Shown here piece after piece: positions 53,584 through 62,883 of a stretch of DNA of 64,000 nucleotides (positions are counted from its first letter, which is position 1; each line of letters opens with the position of its first letter). Source of the DNA: Afipia sp. (lineage in GTDB: Bacteria; Pseudomonadota; Alphaproteobacteria; Rhizobiales; Xanthobacteraceae); NCBI GenBank assembly GCA_030652315.1, contig JAUSAX010000060.1, positions 39,334 to 103,333 on the forward strand, in the 5' to 3' direction. Under the pieces are notes generated by a model, which saw only the letters and a list, made by a program, of their open reading frames with translations, did no database searches and was not told where the DNA came from. The position numbers and the translations under genes are program-made.

Positions 53584-55575
53584 GTGAAATCCCTGTCCGC
53601 AAGTCCCCCGCTCGCCCGCGCCTTGGCCGAGCGCAATTACAACGATGCGACACCCGTCCAGACTGCGGTGCTCGCCCCCGATGCCATCGGCCGCGATCTG
53701 CTGGTATCGGCGCAGACCGGCTCAGGCAAGACCGTTGCTTACGGGCTGGCATTCGCAAGCGACCTGCTCGGCGACGCCGAGCGCCTGCCCAGAGCAGGCG
53801 CACCGCTGGCGCTGATCGTCGCGCCGACGCGCGAACTGGCCCTGCAGGTTCATCGCGAACTGGAATGGCTTTATGCATATGCGGGTGCCCGCGTCGTCTC
53901 CTGCGTCGGTGGCATGGACCCCCAGCGCGAAAAACGCGAGCTTGAAGCTGGCGCCCATATCGTAGTCGGCACACCCGGTCGGCTGTGCGATCATATCCGC
54001 CGCAAGCGTCTCGACGTCTCCGAACTGAAAGCAGTCGTGCAAGACGAGGCCGACGAGATGCTCGATCTCGGCTTTCGCGAGGATATGGAATTCATCCTCA
54101 AGACCACGCCGGACACACGGCGCACGCTGCTGTTCTCGGCGACCCTGCCGCGCACGATTATCTCCATCACCAAGCAGTATCAGAACAACCCCTTTCGCAT
54201 CGAAGTGGCCGGCGGTGACGGCGGCCATGCCGACATTGAGTATCGGGCGATCCGCATTGCACCCGGCGATGTCGAACATGCCGTGGTCAACGTGCTGCGG
54301 TTTTTCGAATCCCCCAGCGCCATCGTGTTCTGCAACACGCGCAACGCGGTGAACCATTTGCAGGCCGCCCTGCTTGAGCGCGGCTTCTCCGTGGTCGCGC
54401 TGTCGGGTGAATTGACCCAGAACGAACGAACCAAGGCATTGCAATCGCTGCGCGACGGACGCGCGCGGGTCTGCGTCGCCACCGACGTTGCGGCGCGCGG
54501 CCTCGACCTGCCGAATCTCGGTCTGGTGATTCACGCCGATCTGCCCAACGATCCCGAGGTGCTTCAGCATCGTTCCGGCCGCACCGGCCGCGCCGGCAAG
54601 AAGGGCATCAGCGTGATGCTTGTGATTCCCGCGCGCAAGCGCCGTGCCGAACTGTTACTCAACATGGCAGGAATCGATGTGGTCTGGGGCACCGCGCCGA
54701 CCGTCGAGGAGATCCGCACACTCGATCAGCAGCGCATGCTGCAGGACACGCTGTTCGGTGAAGAAACCACTGAAGACGATCTGGTGCTGGCCCGCGCGAT
54801 GCTCGCCGAACGCTCCGCGGAGGACATCGCAGCGGCACTCGCGCGGCTTTATCGCTCGCGCCTGCCCTCGCCCGAAGACATTCTCGATCCCGGTCAGGGT
54901 GGTCGCTCACGCGACGATCGGGGATCGCGCGAGGATCGCGGTGCGAGACGTGACAGCCGCGAGCCTCGCGGTGATGATCGCGCACCACGCGCGAAATCGA
55001 AATCACGCGGCGAAATGCCCGAAGGCAGCGTCTGGTTTCGCGCCGCAATCGGCCGCAACAAGAATGCCGAGGCCCGCTGGCTGCTGCCGATGATCTGCCG
55101 TCGCGGCGGAATCGGAAAACAGGATATCGGCGCCATTCGCATCTTCGACGCCAGCACTGAGTTCGAGATTTCCGCGAACGCGGTCGAAGAATTTACCGCC
55201 AAGGTCAAGCGCCCCGACAAGGAAGACAATATCCGCATCGAGGCGCTGCCGAACGGACCGCAGGGCGACACCCCATCGTTCGACAAGCGCCCGCGAAAGC
55301 CTGCGCACAAGGACAAGGATTTCAGCGCCAAACCGCGCCGTGATGACAAGCCGCGTTACGACGACAAGCCGCGATTTGAGGACAAGCCGCGCTACGACAA
55401 GCCGAAGCACAGCGGAAAACCTCCGCGGGACGACGCCCGCAGCCTCGAGGGCGCGCCGGCGCGCGGGAAAGGTCCCAAGCCCGGCAAGAGCCAGGACCGC
55501 CAGAGCTGGCCGGATGCCGACAAGACGCCCTTTGCCAAGAAGCCGAAGAAAAAGAAGCATCGCAAAGGCGCGTAA
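53584..55575 (+). CDS. DEAD-box RNA helicase with DbpA-type RNA-binding domain
   Basis: A 663-residue ATP-dependent RNA helicase. The helicase core has the Q motif (PVQTAVL), Walker A AQTGSGKT, PTRELALQ, TPGRL, the DEAD box in QDEADEMLDLG, SAT, ARGLDLP and HRSGRTGRAG. A DbpA RNA-binding domain (PF03880 type) follows after a basic linker: VWFRAAIGRNKNAEARWLLPMICRRGGIGKQDIGAIRIF. The last 110 residues are a Lys/Asp/Pro-rich tail with repeated DDKPRYDDKPRF-type units. The start GTG 53584 precedes the family N-terminus; an upstream in-frame ATG at 53371 would add 71 residues that overlap the DUF1236 promoter. A role in ribosome assembly or cold growth is likely. Confidence 0.93.
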   Translation: MKSLSASPPLARALAERNYNDATPVQTAVLAPDAIGRDLLVSAQTGSGKTVAYGLAFASDLLGDAERLPRAGAPLALIVAPTRELALQVHRELEWLYAYAGARVVSCVGGMDPQREKRELEAGAHIVVGTPGRLCDHIRRKRLDVSELKAVVQDEADEMLDLGFREDMEFILKTTPDTRRTLLFSATLPRTIISITKQYQNNPFRIEVAGGDGGHADIEYRAIRIAPGDVEHAVVNVLRFFESPSAIVFCNTRNAVNHLQAALLERGFSVVALSGELTQNERTKALQSLRDGRARVCVATDVAARGLDLPNLGLVIHADLPNDPEVLQHRSGRTGRAGKKGISVMLVIPARKRRAELLLNMAGIDVVWGTAPTVEEIRTLDQQRMLQDTLFGEETTEDDLVLARAMLAERSAEDIAAALARLYRSRLPSPEDILDPGQGGRSRDDRGSREDRGARRDSREPRGDDRAPRAKSKSRGEMPEGSVWFRAAIGRNKNAEARWLLPMICRRGGIGKQDIGAIRIFDASTEFEISANAVEEFTAKVKRPDKEDNIRIEALPNGPQGDTPSFDKRPRKPAHKDKDFSAKPRRDDKPRYDDKPRFEDKPRYDKPKHSGKPPRDDARSLEGAPARGKGPKPGKSQDRQSWPDADKTPFAKKPKKKKHRKGA

Positions 55576-55582
55576 GCTTCAG

Positions 55583-56905
55583 CTAGGTCGGCTTGCGATA
55601 GTCCGGCGCACTGCGTCCCTGGGTGATCAGCCGTGAGCTGCGCTGATCACGCAGGTAATTCCAGAGCCAGCTGATCGCGACGCTGAGCCGGTTGCGCACG
55701 CCGATCAGAAAATAGATGTGCGCGATCCCCCATATCCACCACGCCAGTGCGCCGCGCAGCTTGATACGGCCGAAATCGATCACCGCCAACCGCTTGCCGA
55801 TCTGGGCGAGACTTCCGGCGTGCTTGTAGTGAAACGGCGCGGGCGATACGTCGCCGCGCAGGCGAGCCTTGATAAGGTTCGCCACGTAGCGCCCCTGCTG
55901 TTTCGCGGCGGGCGCGATACCGGGTACGGGCTGACCATCAGGTGCTGCGATCGTCACCGTATCCCCAATGGCAAACACTTGCGGATGACCGGGCACCGTC
56001 AGGTCGGGCTCAACGATCACCCGCCCGGCACGATCGAGCGGCACTCCGAGCCATTCCGCTGCCGGTGACGCACGCACGCCGGCGGCCCAGAGGATCGTGT
56101 TCGATTTCAGAACCTCGCCGCCATAGACCACGCCATCGGCGCTGCATTCGGACACCGCTCGCCCAAGAACGACCTCGACCCCGATGCGCTCGAGCGAACG
56201 CTGTGCGTAGGCGGACAGATCCTCGGCAAAGCCCGCGAGCACGCGCGGCCCGGCCTCTATCAAGACAACCCGCGCGGTGCGCGTGTCGATGTTGCGGAAA
56301 TCCGGCGGCAGCGTCACCCGTGCCAGTTCTGCGATAGTGCCGGCGAGTTCGACGCCGGTCGGGCCCGCACCGACAATCACGAATGTCAAAAGCGCCGCGC
56401 GCCGCTGCGGATCGCTCTCACGCTCCGCGCGCTCAAACGCCAGCAGAAGACGCCGCCGGATCGTCGTCGCATCTTCGAGCGTCTTGAGCCCCGGCGCGAA
56501 CGGCTCCCATTCATCGTGACCGAAATAGGCGTGTCGCACGCCGGTCGCCAGCACCAGCGTGTCGTAGTCCAGCGCGTCGCCGTCCTCGAGCAAAACGCGC
56601 CGCGCGGCGACATCCACGCCCGTGACCGATGCGAGCAGCGTGGTCACCTCACGCCGTCCGCTCAGCAGTTGCCGGATCGGCCACGCGATCTCCGAGGTTG
56701 CGAGCGAAGCCGTCGCCACCTGATAAAGCAGAGGCTGAAACAGATGGTGGTTGCGCCGATCGATCAGCGTGATGCTGACTGGCGCACCCGCAAGCCGATG
56801 CACTGTTTCCAGTCCGCCAAATCCGGCACCGACCACAACGACACGATGGCGGCCTGCCGCCGTCACGTTGTCTTTTCCGCCCGGAACATCAACCGGCCGT
56901 TCCAT
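55583..56905 (-). CDS. Type II NADH:quinone dehydrogenase-like flavoprotein
   Basis: A 440-residue NAD(P)/FAD-dependent oxidoreductase. The first FAD-binding motif is VVVVGAGFGGLETVHRL, the NAD-binding motif is VIVGAGPTGVELAGTIAELAR, and the FAD-contact motif is VFAIGDTVTI. A C-terminal stretch (LRGALAWWIWGIAHIYFLIG) resembles the membrane-contacting end of NDH-2. It most likely passes electrons from NADH to quinone without pumping protons. ATG 56905 gives the family N-terminus; the frame is open to 56986. It is convergent with the helicase gene, seven bases apart. Confidence 0.92.
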   Translation of the reverse strand: MERPVDVPGGKDNVTAAGRHRVVVVGAGFGGLETVHRLAGAPVSITLIDRRNHHLFQPLLYQVATASLATSEIAWPIRQLLSGRREVTTLLASVTGVDVAARRVLLEDGDALDYDTLVLATGVRHAYFGHDEWEPFAPGLKTLEDATTIRRRLLLAFERAERESDPQRRAALLTFVIVGAGPTGVELAGTIAELARVTLPPDFRNIDTRTARVVLIEAGPRVLAGFAEDLSAYAQRSLERIGVEVVLGRAVSECSADGVVYGGEVLKSNTILWAAGVRASPAAEWLGVPLDRAGRVIVEPDLTVPGHPQVFAIGDTVTIAAPDGQPVPGIAPAAKQQGRYVANLIKARLRGDVSPAPFHYKHAGSLAQIGKRLAVIDFGRIKLRGALAWWIWGIAHIYFLIGVRNRLSVAISWLWNYLRDQRSSRLITQGRSAPDYRKPT

Positions 56906-56998
56906 GATGTCTCTCCACAGAGAAAGGCATCCATGAGTTGGCGGCAAATTCCTGCGCAAGGCAAGTCGTCGATAGCCGGAATGCATCGTCCATCGGGC

Positions 56999-58402
56999 TC
57001 ATCCAAGAAGCCCGGCCAAATAAAGCAACACTCCGGCCCCCGCGCAGGCGGCCAGCGTCTGCAACATTCCAGCATTGAAGCGAAAAATTGCTGCAGCGGC
57101 CGCGAGCGACAGCGCGAGCGCCCACGGATCTACACTCCTGAGCGCGGGTGCATCGAACCAGAATCCGAAACCGCGCACCGGAAATGTTTCGCGAAAAACG
57201 GTGTGGATCGCGAACCAGATCGCCAGGTTCAGGATCACGCCCACCACCGCGGCGGTGATCGCGGAAAGCGCTCCTGCGAGCGCCTTGTTACCGCGCATCA
57301 TTTCGATGAACGGCGCGCCGAGAAATATCCAGAGAAAGCAAGGCGTGAAGGTCACCCAGGTCGCCAGCAGCCCGCCGAGGGTCCCCGCCATCATGGGCGA
57401 CAGCGTGCCGGGATCGCGAAAGGCGGCCATGAAACCCACGAACTGCAACACCATGATCAGCGGACCGGGCGTGGTCTCGGCCATGCCCAATCCGTCGAGC
57501 ATCTCGCCCGGACGCAGCCAGTGGTAATTCTCCACGGCCTGCTGCGCGACATACGCCAGCACCGCATAGGCGCCGCCGAACGTCACCATGGCCATCTTGC
57601 TGAAGAACACCGCAATCTGCGTGAAAACGTTGTGCTCTCCGAGCAGCAGAAGGAGCAACGCCACCGGTATCAGCCACAGCGGCAACCATACGAGAGCAAC
57701 CCGCAGGGAACGCGCAAGGGTCGGGCGTGCATGATCGGGCAGTTCGTCGCCCAGCAAGGCATCGACCATAGCCGTCGAATTTTTACTGTCATGCCCGCCG
57801 CCTGCAGCGAACACTGCAAGCTCGGCTCGGCCACCGAAATAACCAATCAATCCCGCGGACAAGATGATAACGGGAAACGGAATGTCGAAAAAGAAGATCG
57901 CGACGAATGCCGCGGCAGCAAATCCCTGCATGACCGGGTTCTTCAGCGCCCGCTTGCCGACACGAACGACGGCCTGAATCACGATAGCCAGCACCGCCGC
58001 CTTCAGACCGAAAAATAAAGCAGCGACAAATCCGACATTGCCGAATGCAGCGTAGACGTAACTCAGCGCCATGATGGCGACGACGCCGGGAAGTATAAAC
58101 AAACCGCCCGCCATGATACCGCCGCGCGTCCGATGCATCAGCCAGCCGATATAGGTGGCCAACTGTTGCGCCTCGGGGCCCGGCAACAACATGCAATAAT
58201 TGAGGGCGTGCAAGAACCGGCTTTCGGAAACCCAGCGCTTTTCCTCGACGAGAATCCGGTGCATCACCGAGATCTGCCCGGCGGGACCGCCAAAACTGAG
58301 CATCGCCACCCGTAGCCAGACCAAAAACGCTTCCGACATACTCGGAAAATCCGGGCTGCTCCGCTCGTGCGGCGCCGCGGGCGTCGTGATCACGTCGGTC
58401 AT
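56999..58402 (-). CDS. chrA: Chromate transporter ChrA (two-domain form)
   Basis: A 467-residue inner-membrane chromate efflux protein with two CHR repeats. The first begins FLVWLRVAMLSFGGPAGQISVMHRILVEEKRW and has NYCMLLPGPEAQQLATYIGW. The second has FFSKMAMVTFGGAYAVLAYVAQQAVE and GLGMAETTPGPLIMVLQFVGF. The start ATG 58402 overlaps the stop of the upstream gene (ATGA at 58399-58402), so the two are co-translated. Uptake of sulfate-like anions in other contexts cannot be excluded, but the partner gene supports chromate. Confidence 0.95.
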   Translation of the reverse strand: MTDVITTPAAPHERSSPDFPSMSEAFLVWLRVAMLSFGGPAGQISVMHRILVEEKRWVSESRFLHALNYCMLLPGPEAQQLATYIGWLMHRTRGGIMAGGLFILPGVVAIMALSYVYAAFGNVGFVAALFFGLKAAVLAIVIQAVVRVGKRALKNPVMQGFAAAAFVAIFFFDIPFPVIILSAGLIGYFGGRAELAVFAAGGGHDSKNSTAMVDALLGDELPDHARPTLARSLRVALVWLPLWLIPVALLLLLLGEHNVFTQIAVFFSKMAMVTFGGAYAVLAYVAQQAVENYHWLRPGEMLDGLGMAETTPGPLIMVLQFVGFMAAFRDPGTLSPMMAGTLGGLLATWVTFTPCFLWIFLGAPFIEMMRGNKALAGALSAITAAVVGVILNLAIWFAIHTVFRETFPVRGFGFWFDAPALRSVDPWALALSLAAAAAIFRFNAGMLQTLAACAGAGVLLYLAGLLG

Positions 58403-59229
58403 GCTTTCGCTTTTATTTTCGCTTTGTGCGACGGCCAATTGTGGGTTTCATCGGTGGCATCCCGGCACCAACGATAGAATGCATCATACAAAGCCAGACC
58501 CGCCTCGAGTTGTTGGAGGTCATCGGAGTACATTCGCGACAGTCCCAGCGATGCAGCAAGCAGACCCGGCGCCTCCGGCGAGAGATCGAGGCGTGCTGTA
58601 TCCGCCGCCCGCACGATGGTCGCAAGACGCTTGAGCGGCTCGATTCCCAGCCCAAACTCCTCGATCATAGTGTCGAACGTACAGAGCTCTCCGCGATGGC
58701 TCCAGTGGACGTTTTCAACATCGAAGGCAGCGGCACCAAAACGCTCTCCAACAGCTTCGACCTCGGAAGCAGTCACGAAAAGAAACACCGCGGAGGGGTC
58801 GACGAACCGGCGGATTAGCCACGGGCAGGCGATGCGATCGATCTTCGGTCGGGCGCGTGTGACCCATACGGTTCGCCCTTGTGGATCGCGGGCGGGAAGC
58901 TTGGACACAGGAACAAGCGGGCGCCCCTCCTTCGCCCACGCTTCAATGCCGCCTTCAAGAATGTTGGCGGAGGCGCCGGTATGACGCAGCCACGCCGCGA
59001 CACCCTCGCTGAGTTTGTGTCCCTTCCGGCAAATCGCAACGACTGTCTTTTCTGAAAGGCCCGGCGCCCACTCGGAGACTTGTTTGTGATCGCGGCGAAT
59101 AGCACCGGGGATCAGTCGCGGGTCAGCCTTGAAGTCCTCATCGATTCTGACATCGACTAGAACCGGGCACGCGGGCGTACCGATCAGACGGGCAAGCTTT
59201 TCGGGGGAAATTGCGTTGATAGCCGGCAT
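58399..59229 (-). CDS. Rhodanese - ChrB C-terminal domain fusion (chromate resistance)
   Basis: A 276-residue protein with two domains. Residues 1 to about 105 are a rhodanese-like domain (ISPEKLARLIG...VLVDVRIDEDF) with Cys in AICRKGHKLSEG at the active-site loop. Residues about 120-270 match the ChrB C-terminal domain (VWVTRARPKIDRIACPWLIRRFVDPSAVFLFV, FDVENVHWSHRGELCTFDTMIEEFGL). ChrB proteins sense or help resist chromate; the regulator N-terminus of classical ChrB is replaced here by a rhodanese. It is translationally coupled to chrA. Confidence 0.9.
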   Translation of the reverse strand: MPAINAISPEKLARLIGTPACPVLVDVRIDEDFKADPRLIPGAIRRDHKQVSEWAPGLSEKTVVAICRKGHKLSEGVAAWLRHTGASANILEGGIEAWAKEGRPLVPVSKLPARDPQGRTVWVTRARPKIDRIACPWLIRRFVDPSAVFLFVTASEVEAVGERFGAAAFDVENVHWSHRGELCTFDTMIEEFGLGIEPLKRLATIVRAADTARLDLSPEAPGLLAASLGLSRMYSDDLQQLEAGLALYDAFYRWCRDATDETHNWPSHKAKIKAKA

Positions 59230-59387
59230 GATGCGTCCTTGTTGAAAAACTGGACGCGATTCTTGGGCATGTCGCCTTGTGGGGAGATCGCTTCCCCATA
59301 ACTTGAAGTAAAATCAAGGAGTGCAATTTTGTCAATTGCGGATTGGCTGGGCTGACCGCCCGGCGATACGCCTTGACCAAAGTTTGC

Positions 59388-59477
59388 TGGCGGAGAGGGA
59401 GGGATTCGAACCCCCGATAGGCTTGCACCTATGCCGCATTTCGAGTGCGGTGCATTCGACCACTCTGCCACCTCTCC
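59388..59477 (-). tRNA. tRNA-Ser (CGA anticodon)
   Basis: A 90-base serine tRNA on the minus strand starting GGAGAGGTGGCAGAG at 59477. The anticodon stem CCGCA/TGCGG encloses the loop CTCGAAA, giving anticodon CGA (complement of 59451-59453). A long variable arm and the T-loop TTCGAAT follow, and the CCA end is encoded (59388-59390). The tRNA is intact and its 3' end points toward the chromate genes, away from the polymerase element. Confidence 0.97.
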
Positions 59478-59574
59478 AGGTACCAAAACGGCGGTTTCCC
59501 GCCGGGTCGCGGGGCGAGTTCTATGCGAGGATGCCGGTCCAGACAAGGCACCGGCAGCCTTTTCGTGCCATTTT

Positions 59575-59610
59575 GAGGGAATGGATCGGGCCTAGAGGGA
59601 ATGGATCGGA
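59575..59610. repeat. Short tandem direct repeat
   Basis: GAGGGAATGGATCGGG at 59575-59590 is repeated as GAGGGAATGGATCGGA at 59595-59610, a 20-base period. It lies in the 223-base gap between the tRNA-Ser and the cut-off gene. Possibly a small duplication; no role is evident. Confidence 0.6.
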
Positions 59611-59700
59611 CCCGCCGGAAACGCCACGGCCACGAAAGCCTTCTGGGCGCTGCACCTGACCTCGAAGCCGATGCACGCACCCCGCCGCAGGTTTCTCGCC

Positions 59701-59936
59701 TTATCCTTTCTTCTTCTCTTTCGGATTGCGCATGGTGAAGCGCGCGTTGCCGAGTCCGGTGCCGATGGTGAGGATACCCCAGCGCTTGTAATCCTGCATG
59801 AAGGGAATCTCGCTTAAGCCCTGCACCACGCCGTCATTGTGCATCAGCACCGCGGTGTCGTGATCGCCGATGCTCGGGATCAGTTCGATCAGGCTGGCAG
59901 GCAGGTTGAATTTGCTAATCTCGTGGACATTTAATT
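59701..59936 (-). pseudogene. 3' fragment of an interrupted gene
   Basis: About 75 codons in frame up to the stop at 59701-59703, without a start: reading upstream, a TAA is met just before LNVHEISKFNLP. The text ASLIELIPSIGDHDTAVLMH followed by NDGVVQGLSEIPFMQDYKRWGI and LTIGTGLGNARF is well ordered and has the GC-ending codons of the host genome. The GTGLGNARF part is reminiscent of sugar-kinase/ASKHA phosphate loops, but the family is uncertain. The 5' part was evidently removed or displaced where the polymerase element begins at about 59.94 kb. The end ...KEKKKG is Lys-rich. Confidence 0.65.
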
Positions 59937-60110
59937 AGGTATAATAACACCGAATTCATTGGTTTTTCTGCTCCCAGACCCGCGCCGTTCTATGAAGGTC
60001 GAAGTTCCTCCAGCTAACTCCGCGCTCCACGGCCTTGGAAAACCGCGAGAACCTCCCCGTAATGCTTCCGGACGCTCCCTCCGTAGAAGTGGGGTAAGGG
60101 ATAAAGACCG

Positions 60111-62873
60111 TCAAAATGACGGAGGCGATTGATCCAGGCCTCTTACCGCTATCTCTGACCAGATCGCGGCTCCCTCGGGAATAGCTCCGAGAAATTCCAC
60201 CGCTCGCAATCTCGGGAAAACTTCTTTCAGCTTTTCCATCGCCGCCAATACCTGACGAGTCGGTACTGTCGCGTTCGGTTCAAAAATGCGGCGTTTGCCA
60301 TTCTCGACATGCTCGACCTTCACGATCGCTGGACTATCTTTGAACCCTCCCACCTCGTTCAGAAGTTCAGCAAATCGGTGGTTAGATAAATGGCGGTGGA
60401 ATTCAAAGCCCGCGTTGCCATTCTTGAACGCATCGCAAAGATCGCGACGGAAGCGCTGCAATCCGTCTCTATCACTCGCTCGTAAGTAGCCCTTCTTTTT
60501 CTCTGTAAGGCTGCGCGTGCGATCAATCGCTTCCGCAAACTGCAAAAAGTCGGCTTTGGTCTTGATGCAAAAGTCCTGGCCTCGACGATAGTTATCCCAA
60601 ATATCGCGGGTCAGCCTAAACTCCTCCTCGGTCTCATAGGGCTCGGTGCTGAACGCAACATGAGAAATCTGACGCCCCTTCGGTAGCGTTGCATTGATCA
60701 TGCCGACCGCCTTCGGCCTTCGTTTGAAATCGTACTCCATAGGATGTTTTCTCCTGACCTTCTTGGATACAAGGTCCGCGTCGTAGAGAATCATCTCACG
60801 CATCGACGTAAGTACATCCATTTCAACGGACGTAGCGCCTGTGCGCTTCAGAAATGTATCGACGATCCAATCGTTCTGTTCATGGTTCTCCGTTGCCCAT
60901 CCTGGAGGGCGAATGCCAGCTTTCGCCAAAACTATATTGCTCGGCGCCTCGCAAAGCCCTGGCTGAACCGTGGCCTGTCCTCGTGTCCGCCAACCCAGGA
61001 GCTGTCGTGCTTGATGCTTGACCTTTAATAGCGGATCACCACTCAATGCAGAGACGGTCTCTTGGAAATTGCGCGACAACGCGCCTGAAACAGCCTGCTG
61101 CATTTCGCTCGCATCGGCGTTCGTGATGAACCCGTCCGTCGTGACACTGAAGATCTGCTTATTCTCTGGAATAGCGTTCATCATCTCGCCACACACGGCC
61201 CGAACGTAGGACGTGATGAACGAAGCAAAGGCAGGATTTGTGATAGCGCTCTCTGGAAGTCTTTTGTTTCTCTTACTGCGAAGACTGAATACGCGCTTCT
61301 CTTGAAGACCCTGCGCTGTCTTGCCGTAACAGGAGTTCACTAGTTCCTTCCAGAACTGTTTCTCGATCTCGGTTTGCCCGGCTCTGCGTTGCTCAATCGC
61401 GAACTTGATAAAATCGAAGAAAACGGGCTGTCTTTTGTCAACCGGAATAATGACGCCCCGGCGAAGACGCAGATCGCAACCTAAAGCTCGTGCCAGCACG
61501 ATCTCTGGAGCCGAGCAGTAGGCCCGGCCACGTCGCGGATAGATAAGACCGTTGCGAGTCCTGTTTGGCAACACCGGATAGCGAACGCACTCTGGATGAC
61601 TAAACTCGACATTTGCGAAAGCAAGCGTATCGGCATCCAGGTTTTCAAATTCTTCTTCGGTCATCTCCCGAGTTTCATGCCAAAGCGGCAAGTGAAGCCG
61701 CGCCATCGCTGTCGGATAGGCGCTCGTTAAATCGTAATCGGTCCAGTCATCGACCAACGACGGTCCAAACCACATCTGCTCATTGCGTCCACCATGATAG
61801 GTTTCGGCAATGAACTGCGCATACCAATGGAACTCTTCGACGTAGGGAGTCTTTTTAGACCGGACGATATAGCCCTTCTTGTCACTGAAGGACTCCTCCT
61901 GATGACGGATGCGACCGACCATCAGCTGTGGGTCAAGCCCGCGCTCCCGCCAATCGTTTGTTTGAATCCTCACCCCAATCGATGAGAGAACTGCGGGGAT
62001 GAAATCGCTGCCGGTTACCTCGCGATACTGGGCTGCTATCTTCTCAAAATATAACGCGCTGACTTCAGCGTCACGCAGCGCGTATTCCTTGAACTTAGGC
62101 CAGTTGTTGTCTCTAAGGGCCTTCATGCTCTTCTTCAGAAGCAACTCATCAGCAGCGTTGTCCGCCAGCTTAAGTTTCTCGAGACCCAGAAGTTCGCCAA
62201 GCTGCGCCAAGCTTTGCCGCCCGGTTGGCGCAAGAAGCTTGGTATCAGCAATGTATATCTTCAACTCGACGAAGTTTTCCTCGTCGCCAGGCTTGAACAT
62301 AATCCGCAGCCGAACCGGCACCGCTCCGGTAACTAGCGAGTTCCGAACATTGCTCAGCTTCGTCCACCACTGATCCTTCTCGCTGAAGGCAGGAATGTCG
62401 GCGCGCGAGAAATGGAAGGGCATTACGATTGTGCCCGGAATCTTCACGCCTCGCTGAACAAGTGAGGCAAGGCTAAAGACGACGAATTCTGCCAGCGTAA
62501 GCTTCTGCTTGGTATCTGGGATCGCTATCACACTGCAGTTGGTGCCCTTGCGATCATCGAGATAGGCTTGGTACGACAGAATCTCATTCTTCGCCCTACC
62601 CTCCTTGATGTCGTCCTGTGTGAACGGTAACGATTGATACTCGGTGTCTACCCCCATCAGGAGATAGGCCTTTCGTTTGGCCTGCACGAAGTCAGTCCTT
62701 CGAAGCCTAAATCGCTTCTTGCCCTTTCCCGGTTCCACACGAATATCGACCACCGGCTGCGCTGTCAGAAACGTCTCGTCAGTTGTCTTCTTTCCAGACT
62801 CGACGTCGCCCAACCCGAACATTTCGAGTTGAACGTCTTCCTCTGACAGCCAGTTGCTCTTAATCGGTTTCAT
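60111..62873 (-). CDS. Family B DNA polymerase with 3'-5' exonuclease motifs
   Basis: A 920-residue DNA polymerase of the B family, unusual in a proteobacterial chromosome outside mobile elements. Exonuclease motifs: ExoI Asp76 and Glu78 in GVDTEYQ, ExoII probably Asp159 in FHFSRAD, ExoIII Tyr264 and Asp268 in YALRDAEV. The linking YHGGRNE (359-365) fits the YxGG motif. Polymerase motif A is DLTSAYP with Asp381, motif B is KELVNSCYG with Lys509 and Tyr516, and motif C is TTDG with Asp580 where most B polymerases have DTDS. A roughly 330-residue C-terminal extension follows. ATG 62873 is preferred, with GAGGCG eight bases upstream. Protein-primed, primer-independent (piPolB) and phage types are all possible. 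Confidence 0.85.
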   Translation of the reverse strand: MKPIKSNWLSEEDVQLEMFGLGDVESGKKTTDETFLTAQPVVDIRVEPGKGKKRFRLRRTDFVQAKRKAYLLMGVDTEYQSLPFTQDDIKEGRAKNEILSYQAYLDDRKGTNCSVIAIPDTKQKLTLAEFVVFSLASLVQRGVKIPGTIVMPFHFSRADIPAFSEKDQWWTKLSNVRNSLVTGAVPVRLRIMFKPGDEENFVELKIYIADTKLLAPTGRQSLAQLGELLGLEKLKLADNAADELLLKKSMKALRDNNWPKFKEYALRDAEVSALYFEKIAAQYREVTGSDFIPAVLSSIGVRIQTNDWRERGLDPQLMVGRIRHQEESFSDKKGYIVRSKKTPYVEEFHWYAQFIAETYHGGRNEQMWFGPSLVDDWTDYDLTSAYPTAMARLHLPLWHETREMTEEEFENLDADTLAFANVEFSHPECVRYPVLPNRTRNGLIYPRRGRAYCSAPEIVLARALGCDLRLRRGVIIPVDKRQPVFFDFIKFAIEQRRAGQTEIEKQFWKELVNSCYGKTAQGLQEKRVFSLRSKRNKRLPESAITNPAFASFITSYVRAVCGEMMNAIPENKQIFSVTTDGFITNADASEMQQAVSGALSRNFQETVSALSGDPLLKVKHQARQLLGWRTRGQATVQPGLCEAPSNIVLAKAGIRPPGWATENHEQNDWIVDTFLKRTGATSVEMDVLTSMREMILYDADLVSKKVRRKHPMEYDFKRRPKAVGMINATLPKGRQISHVAFSTEPYETEEEFRLTRDIWDNYRRGQDFCIKTKADFLQFAEAIDRTRSLTEKKKGYLRASDRDGLQRFRRDLCDAFKNGNAGFEFHRHLSNHRFAELLNEVGGFKDSPAIVKVEHVENGKRRIFEPNATVPTRQVLAAMEKLKEVFPRLRAVEFLGAIPEGAAIWSEIAVRGLDQSPPSF

Positions 62874-62883
62874 TTGTGTCGCC

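Noticed and set aside
56516..58018. 500-codon plus-strand frame
   Set aside because: It is antisense to the NADH dehydrogenase and chrA genes, rich in His, Arg and Gln, as expected of a shadow frame in high-GC DNA.
59388..59477. tRNA-Ser(CGA) as the integration site of the polymerase element
   Set aside because: The tRNA 3' end faces away from the element, the tRNA is intact, and the border lies 460 bases away inside another gene.
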